Shown: positions 1 to 6,393 of the stretch, piece by piece
Numbering within the stretch: position 1 is the stretch's first letter
How the letters are laid out: every line of letters begins with the position of its first letter
From: Clostridiaceae bacterium
GTDB taxonomy: Bacteria > Bacillota > Clostridia > DSM-8532
Assembly: GCA_012727625.1 (NCBI GenBank)
Contig: JAAYGP010000338.1
Coordinates: 1-9,267 of the forward strand
Reading direction: 5' to 3'
DNA: 9,267 nt
Position numbers and translations under genes: made by a program
Notes under the pieces: model-generated
What the model was told of the DNA's origin: nothing
What the model saw: the letters and a program-made list of their open reading frames with translations, nothing else
Databases searched by the model: none

Positions 1-2
1 AG

Positions 3-740
3 CTTATACTAAACGGTGACGACGAGCTTTTGTCAGGATTAAAGGGTTTATTGCCAATGCCCATGAATTTTTATGGCAATAATGAAACCTGTGAGCTTAA
101 TGCTTTTGACATCCATTCCCTGGGAGAGGATGGGGTCAGGTTTACTGTTAGTTTGAGAAATGAGGATGTGGATATTGCTTTGCCTGCCCCCGGGATACAT
201 AATGTATCAAATGCGCTGGCAGCCATCGCATGCGGTCTGGAACTGAATGTTTCAAACGAAAATATAAAAAAGGGGCTCGCAAATTACTCACAGGAAAAAA
301 TGCGCCTTAATATCGTTAAATACAACGGAATAAAAATTATAAATGATTCATACAATTCAGCGCCATCCTCAGCTGAGGCATCGCTGTCCGTTCTGCGGGA
401 GGTGGCGGGAGGGAACAGAAGCATTGCGGTTTTAGGTGACATGCTTGAGCTTGGAGATTATGCCCGAAAGTCACATCGCCAGATTGGGGCAACAGTTGTC
501 AGGGAACATATAAGCCACCTGGTGGCTGTTGGCAGCCTGGCAAAGGATTATGTCCAGGGAGCTCTGGAGGCTGGTATGGATGAGGAAAACACCAGATATT
601 TTAAAGAGGCAAAGCAGGCAATTTCTTATTTGAAAAGCTTTTTGAAGCCGGGGGATGTCGTATTGTTTAAAGGCTCAAGGGGAATGAAGCTTGACAGTTT
701 AATCGAGGGTGTTTTCGAAACGACGGCTTTTAAGGCATAA
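3..740 (+). CDS. murF: MurF, UDP-N-acetylmuramoyl-tripeptide--D-alanyl-D-alanine ligase (3' part; 5' end outside window)
   Basis: Cytoplasmic ATP-dependent ligase that adds D-Ala-D-Ala to UDP-MurNAc-tripeptide, the last soluble step of the peptidoglycan precursor. The frame is open from the first bases of the window (it begins LILNGDDELL), so the N-terminal domain with the ATP-binding GTNGKT-type loop lies upstream; 245 residues remain of a protein usually near 450. Visible family marks are the Mur-ligase G-x-H-N-x-x-N motif (GIHNVSNA, about residues 64-71 of the part seen), the ND-x-YN-x-x-P-x-S motif that opens the C-terminal domain (NDSYNSAPSS, about 114-123), then VLGDMLELG and the terminal FKGSRGMKLD. 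The motif reads YNSAP where YNANP is usual. It ends in TAA, 75 nt before mraY, with no terminator between them, so both are probably cotranscribed. No lesion is seen in this part. Confidence 0.95.
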   Translation, partial: LILNGDDELLSGLKGLLPMPMNFYGNNETCELNAFDIHSLGEDGVRFTVSLRNEDVDIALPAPGIHNVSNALAAIACGLELNVSNENIKKGLANYSQEKMRLNIVKYNGIKIINDSYNSAPSSAEASLSVLREVAGGNRSIAVLGDMLELGDYARKSHRQIGATVVREHISHLVAVGSLAKDYVQGALEAGMDEENTRYFKEAKQAISYLKSFLKPGDVVLFKGSRGMKLDSLIEGVFETTAFKA

Positions 741-815
741 AAGATGTTATTTCAGCGGATAGGCTGGTCATGATTTAAACGTTCTTTTCTGGAAAAGCAA
801 CCGGAGGATAAAGTT

Positions 816-1787
816 ATGGGGATACCTGATCAAATAATATTTTTTGTGGCTTCTTTCGCACTGGCATTATTGTCGGGAGCTGTTTTGCTACCCTTGCTAC
901 GTCGTTTGAAATTCGGGCAGACAATCAGGGACGATGGTCCTGAAACGCACCTGATTAAGCAGGGGATCCCAACCATGGGAGGATTTATATTTTTAATTCC
1001 ACTTGCTTTAATTGGAGGCTTTTTTGCATTAAAAGACAGGAACCTGGCGGCATTAATCCTCACAACCCTTGGTTTTGGCCTGGTTGGGTTTTTGGATGAT
1101 TTCCTGAAGATCAAACGCAAAAGTAAGGACGGTTTAAAACCAAAACAGAAAATGATTGGTCTTTTGCTTGTTTCCGCCTGCTTTACGGCATATGTTGTAA
1201 CTATGACGGAAGTATGGGAAAAAACAGTAATACCGTTTATCGGTCTTGACAATCCAATATCAGTACCGGTTTTTTTGTTCATCCCTTTCTGTCTGTTCAT
1301 ACTTCTCAGCTATACCAATGCCGTTAATTTGACGGATGGCGTTGACGGGCTTGCCGGCAGTATTACAATGATTGTACTGGTGTTTTTTACGGTAGTGGCT
1401 ATGCTCAACAGTGAGTGGAACTATATAAAGCTCTTTTGCTCAATTCTCGCCGGCGGCTGTCTTGGATTTCTGGCATACAACCTGCACCCGGCAAAGGTTA
1501 TTATGGGCGATGTGGGTTCACTGGCGCTGGGAGGTGCTGTCGCTTCTGTTTCAATCATGCTGCAGATGCCCTTTATTCTTGTAATTGCAGGAATGGTTTA
1601 TTTTATTGAGAATATGTCCGTCATATTGCAGGTAGCCTATTACAAAAGAACAGGGTAAAGAATTTTCAGAATGGCACCGATACATCATCATTTTGAGCTG
1701 TCCGGCTGGAAGGAAACAATAGTTGTAATTGTATTTTTAATTGCTACAGTAATATTTTGCGCGATAGCTTTTTATGCCTTGAGGTGA
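816..1787 (+). pseudogene. mraY: MraY, phospho-MurNAc-pentapeptide-transferase, interrupted by an in-frame TAA at codon 281
   Basis: MraY is the polytopic membrane enzyme that transfers phospho-MurNAc-pentapeptide to undecaprenyl phosphate, giving lipid I. The ATG at 816 follows GGAGG (803-807). Family motifs in order: DGPETH (40-45) with PTMGG (52-56); catalytic-type Asp pair in GFLDDFLK (Asp94-Asp95); NLTDGVDGLAG (171-181); MGDVGS (230-235). The frame then stops at TAA 1656-1658, straight after YYKRTG. Reading on in the same frame gives RIFRMAPIHHHFELSG and a last membrane helix, to TGA at 1785-1787. That totals 323 codons, the normal length for the family, so the TAA stands where family members usually have Lys (GKRIF). 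The 280-residue product lacks the conserved HHH motif (290-292) and final helix, and by family knowledge is probably inactive. The 3' part is undamaged, so the change is recent, tolerated, or a sequence error. Confidence 0.9.
1781..1787 (+). promoter_or_regulatory. Shine-Dalgarno of ftsW overlapping the full-length mraY stop
   Basis: GAGGTGA lies just before the ftsW ATG at 1790 and contains the TGA (1785-1787) that ends the full-length mraY frame. This layout implies translational coupling: ribosomes finishing full-length mraY would stop on the ftsW ribosome binding site. If ribosomes stop instead at the TAA at 1656, they end 134 nt short of the ftsW start and coupling would be lost. It also supports 1787 as the ancestral mraY end. 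Confidence 0.7.
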
Positions 1788-1789
1788 AT

Positions 1790-2911
1790 ATGAGACGCAG
1801 GGACTTTGATTATTGGATTTTGATAACTGTTTTACTGCTTTTGGCGCTGGGGGTTTGTATGGTTTACAGTGCCAGCTCCTACTATGCTTTAAGGAAGTTT
1901 GACAATAAGGAATATTTTCTTATAAGGCAACTTACATGGGCAGCCATCGGGATTGTTGCGATGCTTGTTTTTTCGCGCCTTGACTACAGAAAGATCGCTC
2001 GTCTTTCCCCGATAATGATGCTTTTAAGCATAATCCTTTTAGTGCTTGTATTAATACCCTGAATCGGTTCAAATGTAAATGATTCATGGAGATGGTTCAA
2101 CTTTGGTTTTGCCTCCTTTCAGCCATCAGAGATGGCAAAACTTTCAATAATTTTGTTCTTTTCGTTTAGTCTTTCCAAAAGCACCGAAATATTGCAATCT
2201 TTCTGGAAAGGCTTTGTGCCATATCTTCTGGTAATCGGGATTGTGGACGCGCTTCTCATGCTTGAGCCCCATTTCAGCGGTACAATACTGATAACTGCCG
2301 TTGCGGTTATAATTATGTTTTCCGCCGGGGCGAAAATATGGCATTTTATGCTGGTATCACTGCTGGCTGTGCCTTTGGGGGTATATTTTGCCTTGTCCGC
2401 TGAGTACAGGATGGAGCGTATTCTTACATTTCTTGATCCCTTTGCGGATCCCACCGACAGTGGTTATCAGATAGTGAATTCGCTTTATGCAATCGGTTCG
2501 GGCGGGCTTTTTGGTAAAGGAATCGGTCAGAGTGCTCAAAAAAACCTTTATATTCCGGAGCCCCATAACGATTTTATTTTTTCGGTTTTGGCGGAAGAGC
2601 TTGGTTTCCTCGGCTCTGTTACTGTTCTGATGCTGTTTCTTGTTCTGATCTGGCGAGGTATAAGAGTGGCCATATATGCGCCTGACACCCTGGGAAGTCT
2701 GATTGCTGTCGGCATAACATCGCTTATTGCCGTTCAGGTTATTATAAACGTTGCGGTTGTAACGTCTTCCATACCCAATACCGGTATGCCCCTTCCTTTT
2801 TTCTCATATGGAGGCAGTTCCCTGGCCTTTCTTCTGGTGGGTATCGGGATGCTGCTGAATATATCCAGGCACGCAGGCAATCAGTACAAGATAAAAAGAG
2901 ATAAAATGTAA
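1790..2911 (+). pseudogene. ftsW: FtsW/SpoVE SEDS-family peptidoglycan glycosyltransferase, interrupted by an in-frame TGA at codon 91
   Basis: SEDS proteins are polytopic membrane polymerases that join lipid II into glycan strands; FtsW serves division and SpoVE serves the spore cortex, and the two cannot be told apart here. ATG 1790 has a good GAGGTGA site. The first 90 codons encode the N-terminal membrane segments, ending LVLVLIP, then TGA at 2060-2062. The same frame continues as IGSNVNDSWRWFNFGF and QPSEMAKL, to TAA at 2909-2911, for 373 codons in all, the usual length. The TGA replaces the Gly of the family's PGIG-type motif (GGA to TGA is one change). Downstream motifs are intact: EPHNDFIF with the conserved Asp at codon 261, PLPFFSYGGSS (SYGG at 339-342) and a basic tail. 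An ATG at 2132 lies in frame after the stop but has no convincing ribosome binding site. As written, only a 90-residue fragment would be made without readthrough. Confidence 0.9.
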
Positions 2912-2939
2912 TTTCCATGTTCTGTTTTTTAATTTATTG

Positions 2940-3067
2940 TTACTGTTCACACCCGGATTCAGTTACTGAACAGGTCAGATATTGTGCAATAGCGGAAACA
3001 AGGTTACTGTTTACAACTTAATTCAGTTACTGAACAGGTCAGATATTGTACAATAGCGAGAACAAGA
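2940..3067. repeat. Two tandem copies of a 64-bp unit
   Basis: Unit 1 is 2940-3003 and unit 2 is 3004-3067. By my hand alignment they match at about 55 of 64 positions, without gaps, and a run of about 29 bases in the middle is identical. Each unit contains the near-palindrome TTCAGTTACTGAA (6-bp arms around one T). The heptamer GTTACTG recurs at 2939, 2962, 3003 and 3026 (spacings 23, 41, 23). In unit 1 CTGTTCA also pairs with TGAACAG. The dyad structure suggests protein-binding sites or insertion-sequence end remnants, but I do not recognise the family. Confidence 0.85.
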
Positions 3068-3154
3068 GCTTCATTTGCAAGAGCTGTGTTTATTCATTTC
3101 ATATTCCATATCTTGTAATTATTCATTTGTGCTGGACTTAAGGTTACACCTCTG

Positions 3155-3179
3155 CTGTTAAGCCATGTAACAGTTTTTT
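3155..3179 (+). terminator. Probable Rho-independent terminator downstream of ftsW
   Basis: CTGTTA (3155-3160), a 7-nt loop and TAACAG (3168-3173) form a perfect 6-bp stem followed at once by six T (3174-3179). The stem is short and fairly AT-rich, so strength is uncertain. It lies 243 nt after the ftsW stop and would separate the murF-mraY-ftsW unit from murA. Confidence 0.55.
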
Positions 3180-3200
3180 CTGTTCGGCATAGAATAAATT

Positions 3201-3329
3201 ATGAAAATTTCCTTCTTTCCGTCTCATACTGGCATTACAAAGGAAGCAATTGCAAAAGCAATGAAAACACGCCGTTTCAACGAGGCAAAAATTGAAATAC
3301 CGCCTGATTTTGACTATTTACTCCCCTAA
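3201..3329 (+). CDS. Possible 42-residue small ORF or gene remnant, unrecognised
   Basis: ATG at 3201 to TAA at 3327-3329 encodes a basic N-terminal part (KEAIAKAMKTRRFNEAKI) ending IEIPPDFDYLLP. The middle could form an amphipathic helix. No Shine-Dalgarno precedes the ATG, and the preceding terminator would leave it without an obvious promoter. It could be chance, or the end of a gene whose beginning is gone. I recognise no family and assign no function. Confidence 0.2.
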   Translation: MKISFFPSHTGITKEAIAKAMKTRRFNEAKIEIPPDFDYLLP

Positions 3330-3333
3330 TCCC

Positions 3334-3360
3334 GTATTCCGGCCCGGGGATTTGGAATAC
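3334..3360. other. Inverted repeat, possible weak terminator or hairpin
   Basis: GTATTCC (3334-3340) and GGAATAC (3354-3360) are perfect 7-bp complements around a 13-nt GC-rich loop, immediately after the stop of the 42-codon ORF. The downstream bases are T-rich but broken (ATTTGATTATTTT), so it is at best a weak terminator. Confidence 0.3.
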
Positions 3361-3458
3361 ATTTGATTATTTTGCGGCCGTCAGGCTACCAGGCTACCAG
3401 GCGTATTAAAATCTTTCGGATTGAAAATACCCGGCAATGCAGGAATGATTCTGTCTCG

Positions 3459-3487
3459 TTGCATAAAGATCTGCTACTCCTTTTAAT
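3459..3487 (+). promoter_or_regulatory. Weak candidate promoter for murA
   Basis: TTGCAT (3459-3464), a 17-nt spacer and TTTAAT (3482-3487) sit just before the murA ribosome binding site. The -10 matches the SigA consensus at five of six bases but the -35 at only three. It is offered because murA follows a probable terminator and needs its own promoter; other sites in 3180-3460 are possible. Confidence 0.2.
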
Positions 3488-3514
3488 ACTGAAACAAATG
3501 CGGAGGTGTTTTTC

Positions 3515-4774
3515 TTGAGCAAATTTATTATAGAAGGTGGGAACAGGCTTCATGGCGAATTAAGCATAACCGGCTCAAAAAATGCTGTATTACCCATTCT
3601 TGCCGCGACAGTTCTGAACCGGGGCACCAGTACAATAAATAACTGCCCGAATCTGGAAGATGTAAAAACAATGCAGGAAATCTTAACTTCTCTTGGTCTT
3701 AAGGTAGAAAGAAAAGGACAAAGTATAACAGTTTGCGGTGATACTATAAAAACCAACGAAATACCGGAGCGTCTCGCCGGAAAAATGCGCAGTTCAATTG
3801 TGTTGATGGGCTCGGTTTTAGGCCGTGTTGGTGAAATTTTCATTAGTTATCCGGGAGGTTGCGCAATCGGTCCCAGGCCCATTGATATGCACTTAAGCTC
3901 ACTTAGAAAGATGGGCGCTGAAATTGATGATTTGTATAAAGGCATATTGCATTGTAAGGTAAACAGATTTTCCGGAACTGAAATATTGCTTGATTATCCC
4001 AGCGTGGGAGCGACAGAAAATATTATGCTTGCAGCATGTCTTGCAAAAGAGGAAACAATTATAAGAAACGCAGCAAAGGAGCCTGAAATCGTTGATCTTC
4101 AAAATTTCCTTCAAAAAACCGGGGTGGAAATAAATGGGGCAGGAACAGGAATTATCAGGATTAAAGGCAGATCTGAAATTAAAGCTGATGTAACCTACAA
4201 AGTTATTCCCGACAGAATTGTAGCAGGAACATACATGACTTGTGTTGCCGGTGCCGGCGGTGAGCTTGTACTGCGGGATGTTGACTATGAAGCGGTAAGC
4301 TCAACTGCGTATTATCTCAGAAATTGCGGAGTTGACATCAAACTCATAGGTGAAAAGGATTTACTTGTCAAATCGGACAAAAATCTGAAAGCCATTGAGG
4401 TTGTAAGAACAACTCCGTATCCGGGATTTCCCACCGATATGCAGCCCCAGTTTGTTGCAGTTCTGGCAAAAGCGGCGGGTGCCAGTGTTGTTATTGAAAC
4501 GGTATTTGAAAACAGATATGGTTATGTGGAGCAACTAATGAGAATGGGAGCCGATATAACAGTCAGGGAAAGAGTGGCTGTTGTAAAGGGGGTTAAAAGG
4601 TTAACCGGTGCCCATATGGAAGCCTGTGATTTAAGAGGTGGAGCAGCATTGGTGGTAGCGGCGCTGTCAGCGGAAGGCACAAGTGTTATTAACAATATAA
4701 TTCATATTGACAGGGGTTATGACAGACTTGAGGAAAAGCTATCAAGTGTGGGCGCAAAAATAATTCGGGTGTAA
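3515..4774 (+). CDS. murA: MurA, UDP-N-acetylglucosamine 1-carboxyvinyltransferase
   Basis: Cytoplasmic enzyme of the first committed step of peptidoglycan synthesis: it transfers enolpyruvate from PEP to UDP-GlcNAc, and is the target of fosfomycin. TTG at 3515 is preferred because GGAGGTG (3502-3508) lies about 6 nt upstream; the in-frame GTG at 3506 is part of that site. The product is 419 residues, normal length. Visible residues: the SKNA motif with Lys22-Asn23, matching the classic E. coli numbering; the catalytic-loop Cys116 in YPGGCAIGPRP, so a Cys (fosfomycin-sensitive type) enzyme rather than the Asp form; and FPTDMQPQF with the conserved Asp near residue 305. The two-lobed inside-out barrel is covered end to end with no lesion. 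Many Firmicutes have two MurA paralogues, so this need not be the only copy. It follows the murG-less interval, and ftsQ follows 93 nt after its stop. Confidence 0.96.
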   Translation: MSKFIIEGGNRLHGELSITGSKNAVLPILAATVLNRGTSTINNCPNLEDVKTMQEILTSLGLKVERKGQSITVCGDTIKTNEIPERLAGKMRSSIVLMGSVLGRVGEIFISYPGGCAIGPRPIDMHLSSLRKMGAEIDDLYKGILHCKVNRFSGTEILLDYPSVGATENIMLAACLAKEETIIRNAAKEPEIVDLQNFLQKTGVEINGAGTGIIRIKGRSEIKADVTYKVIPDRIVAGTYMTCVAGAGGELVLRDVDYEAVSSTAYYLRNCGVDIKLIGEKDLLVKSDKNLKAIEVVRTTPYPGFPTDMQPQFVAVLAKAAGASVVIETVFENRYGYVEQLMRMGADITVRERVAVVKGVKRLTGAHMEACDLRGGAALVVAALSAEGTSVINNIIHIDRGYDRLEEKLSSVGAKIIRV

Positions 4775-4778
4775 TTTA

Positions 4779-4808
4779 TTGCGGGGAATTGTGGTAATAT
4801 GCTATAAT
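4779..4808 (+). promoter_or_regulatory. Extended -10 promoter upstream of ftsQ
   Basis: TTGCGG (4779-4784), 18-nt spacer, TATAAT (4803-4808) with TG at 4800-4801 giving the extended -10 form TGCTATAAT. It lies in the murA-ftsQ gap, about 60 nt before the ftsQ start, and would let ftsQ be transcribed apart from murA. Confidence 0.5.
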
Positions 4809-4867
4809 CATGTTAAGAATGGTCTTTTAATTTATTTTTCGCAAAGGTTTTGAAAGCGGCAGGTAAT

Positions 4868-5647
4868 ATGTATATGCGAAAGAAAAGGAGAGGTCTTAAA
4901 TTATTAATATCATTATTGTTATTAATAGCCGGATTAGCAGCGGTGATGATGTTTTCTCCGCTGTTTTTATTAACTGACATTTATGTAAACGAAATCGTTA
5001 ACTACACAACGGAAGATATTATAAGGATATCAGGTATTCAGAAAGGAGAAAATGCAATTGAATACCTTGGCGGAAGCATAAATCACCTGTTGCAGTTCAG
5101 AATGGGAAAGGCCGAAAGTCGGGTTGAAAATCTGCCCTGGGTTAAGAGCTCGGAAATAAAATATGTTTTTCCAGGTACGGCAGAGATAACAATAAGGGAA
5201 AGAGAAGCAATTGCATGGATTAAACATATGGGCAATTATCTTCTTATTGATGAAGAGGGGTATGTGATGAAAGTCTCATCTTCTTTGGACGGTTCATACC
5301 CGGAAATCAGGGGTGTGCCCCTTGACGGTTTTACGATCGGCAAAAAAATCACGACAAAGGAGCCGGATAATATAAAATGGATGGTGAAACTGCTTAAGAG
5401 TCTTGATATGGTGGATGAAAACAAGCAGCAAAAGCTTATAGAGGTTTTGGACTGGATTGATTTTATAGATGACAGGGAAATATACATTTCAATGGATCAG
5501 AGAATTACCGGGAAAATAAAGCTGGATGACGATATAACATACAGGCTTTCATATTTGAAAGAATTGTATTACAATTATATAAAGCCTGAAGAAAGAGGAA
5601 TGATCGATTTCTTTGATGAAAAATATGCCCGGTTTATTGCGGAATAA
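4868..5647 (+). CDS. ftsQ: FtsQ/DivIB cell-division protein
   Basis: Bitopic membrane protein of the divisome; in the family it binds FtsL/DivIC and FtsB and links early and late division proteins. From ATG 4868 the product is 259 residues. It has a short basic cytoplasmic tail (RKKRRGLK), one hydrophobic helix at about 11-35, then a POTRA domain from about 36 to 100 (LTDIYVNEI through PGTAEITIRERE). The FtsQ/DivIB beta domain follows, including AWIKHMGNYLLIDEEGYV and PEIRGVPL, both typical of the family. The start is uncertain: TTG 4850, ATG 4868 and ATG 4874 are in frame, all with weak ribosome binding sites (AAAGG at 4844-4848, AGGT at 4861-4864). The predicted topology does not depend on the choice. 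It lies after murA and before sbp, the usual context. No lesion is seen. Confidence 0.92.
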   Translation: MYMRKKRRGLKLLISLLLLIAGLAAVMMFSPLFLLTDIYVNEIVNYTTEDIIRISGIQKGENAIEYLGGSINHLLQFRMGKAESRVENLPWVKSSEIKYVFPGTAEITIREREAIAWIKHMGNYLLIDEEGYVMKVSSSLDGSYPEIRGVPLDGFTIGKKITTKEPDNIKWMVKLLKSLDMVDENKQQKLIEVLDWIDFIDDREIYISMDQRITGKIKLDDDITYRLSYLKELYYNYIKPEERGMIDFFDEKYARFIAE

Positions 5648-5649
5648 TT

Positions 5650-5710
5650 GTTGCTGTCCAATCTTTAAGTTTATGCAACCTGACAGTTGTTTAAGATTCT
5701 TTCTGGTTGC
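5650..5710 (+). other. Interleaved inverted repeats in the ftsQ-sbp spacer
   Basis: GCAACC (5675-5680) can pair downstream with GGTTGC (5705-5710) or, as GCAAC, upstream with GTTGC (5650-5654). AATCTTTAA (5660-5668) pairs with TTAAGATT (5691-5698) with one bulged T, and CTGTC (5654-5658) with GACAG (5682-5686). Several pairings exclude each other or interleave. No T-run follows, so it is not a standard terminator. The 137-nt spacer contains no gene. Confidence 0.35.
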
Positions 5711-5784
5711 TTTAAGGATATTACGCAATAACCTGAAAACACCCTTGAGCAGCAGCTAATAATACAGTGGGAAGGTGGATTACC

Positions 5785-6114
5785 ATGATTCCATTGCTTG
5801 GTCTGATAATTGGTCTTATTATAGGGGTCTTAATACCATACAATATTCCAAAGGAATATTCAAATTATGCCGCAGTAGCCATTCTTGCCGCTCTGGATTC
5901 TGTTTTTGGCGGCTTGTATGCTTCGATGAACAATAAATTTGATATAAAGGTTTTTTTGTCGGGTTTTTTTGGAAATGCGCTGTTGGCAGCATTGCTGGCA
6001 TACATTGGGGACAGGCTGGGTATACAGCTTCATCTGGCAGCTGTTTTTGCATTTGGTTACAGGATGTTTATGAATTTCGGATATATAAGAAGAAAGCTTA
6101 TTGATAAAAAATAG
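5785..6114 (+). CDS. sbp: Sbp, small basic membrane protein (DUF1290 family)
   Basis: Member of the small basic protein family that lies just upstream of ftsA/ftsZ in many Firmicutes dcw clusters; its biochemical role is not established. ATG 5785 follows GGAAGGTGG (5770-5778). An in-frame GTG at 5767 lies upstream of that site and is not preferred. The product is 109 residues, close to the roughly 120 of the Bacillus protein. It is mostly hydrophobic with about three or four membrane segments (roughly 2-18, 29-47, 57-76 and 82-98), the family-typical AALDSVFGG stretch, and a basic end (YIRRKLIDKK). The DUF881 proteins (YlxW/YlxX) that often flank sbp are absent, as is ftsA between sbp and ftsZ. 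Confidence 0.88.
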   Translation: MIPLLGLIIGLIIGVLIPYNIPKEYSNYAAVAILAALDSVFGGLYASMNNKFDIKVFLSGFFGNALLAALLAYIGDRLGIQLHLAAVFAFGYRMFMNFGYIRRKLIDKK

Positions 6115-6252
6115 CCACAGCTTATGCGATTGAAGCGGATGTTAAATGTTTATTCCACAATATACGGAACAGCTTTGGCAGAACCTGAATCATGCCGGGG
6201 TGTAAAAAGTAACAAATTAACCGGAAAAAACTTTAAAAATCATTGTCAATGC

Positions 6253-6280
6253 TTGATTTTATGGCTCATTAATATATAAT
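6253..6280 (+). promoter_or_regulatory. SigA-type promoter for ftsZ
   Basis: TTGATT (6253-6258), 16-nt spacer, and a perfect TATAAT (6275-6280) in the AT-rich sbp-ftsZ gap of 279 nt. It leaves a leader of roughly 105 nt before ftsZ. A 7-bp inverted repeat, TTAACCG (6217-6223) and CGGTTAA (6289-6295), brackets it. Having its own promoter fits the high expression FtsZ needs. Confidence 0.5.
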
Positions 6281-6393
6281 AATAATATCGGTTAAACATT
6301 GTTTGTTGTGCTGATTAGTTTAATTACACAGTTTTTAACGGCAGCATGGGTTATTCTTTTTACATAAGACGAGTTTAAAAGGGGGATACGGGT

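Larger units (their letters stand above)
2912..3514 (+). other. Gene-poor interval at the usual murG position
   Basis: In many Firmicutes dcw clusters murG, about 1.1 kb, follows ftsW/spoVE. Here only 603 nt separate the ftsW and murA frames, and no MurG-like translation is seen in the frames I read. The interval holds a 64-bp tandem duplication (2940-3067), a probable terminator (3155-3179), a 42-codon ORF without a ribosome binding site (3201-3329), a hairpin (3334-3360) and a short 8-bp direct repeat, CAGGCTAC twice at 3382-3397. The simplest reading is that murG was lost or moved and this is degraded or inserted sequence. Confidence 0.6.

Noticed and set aside
830..1300. 156-codon open frame on the minus strand inside mraY
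   Set aside because: It is fully antisense to clearly conserved MraY sequence and its translation has no recognisable domain; it is a shadow frame.
2060..2062. TGA read as glycine, as in the SR1/Gracilibacteria code, since it falls at a Gly position
   Set aside because: The other stop is TAA at a Lys position, which that code does not explain. The full-length mraY frame itself ends in TGA inside the ftsW ribosome binding site, and the gene content is Firmicutes-like.
2060..2086. TGA as selenocysteine with a downstream SECIS hairpin
   Set aside because: The family has glycine here with no redox role, the stem includes the TGA itself rather than following it, and no SECIS features are evident.
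3506..3508. GTG as the murA start
   Set aside because: It is part of the GGAGGTG ribosome binding site; TTG 3515 is correctly spaced and gives numbering that matches the classic MurA residues.
6243..6280. TTGTCA (6243-6248) as the -35 of the ftsZ promoter
   Set aside because: The spacing to TATAAT would be 26 nt, too long; TTGATT at 6253 gives 16 nt.
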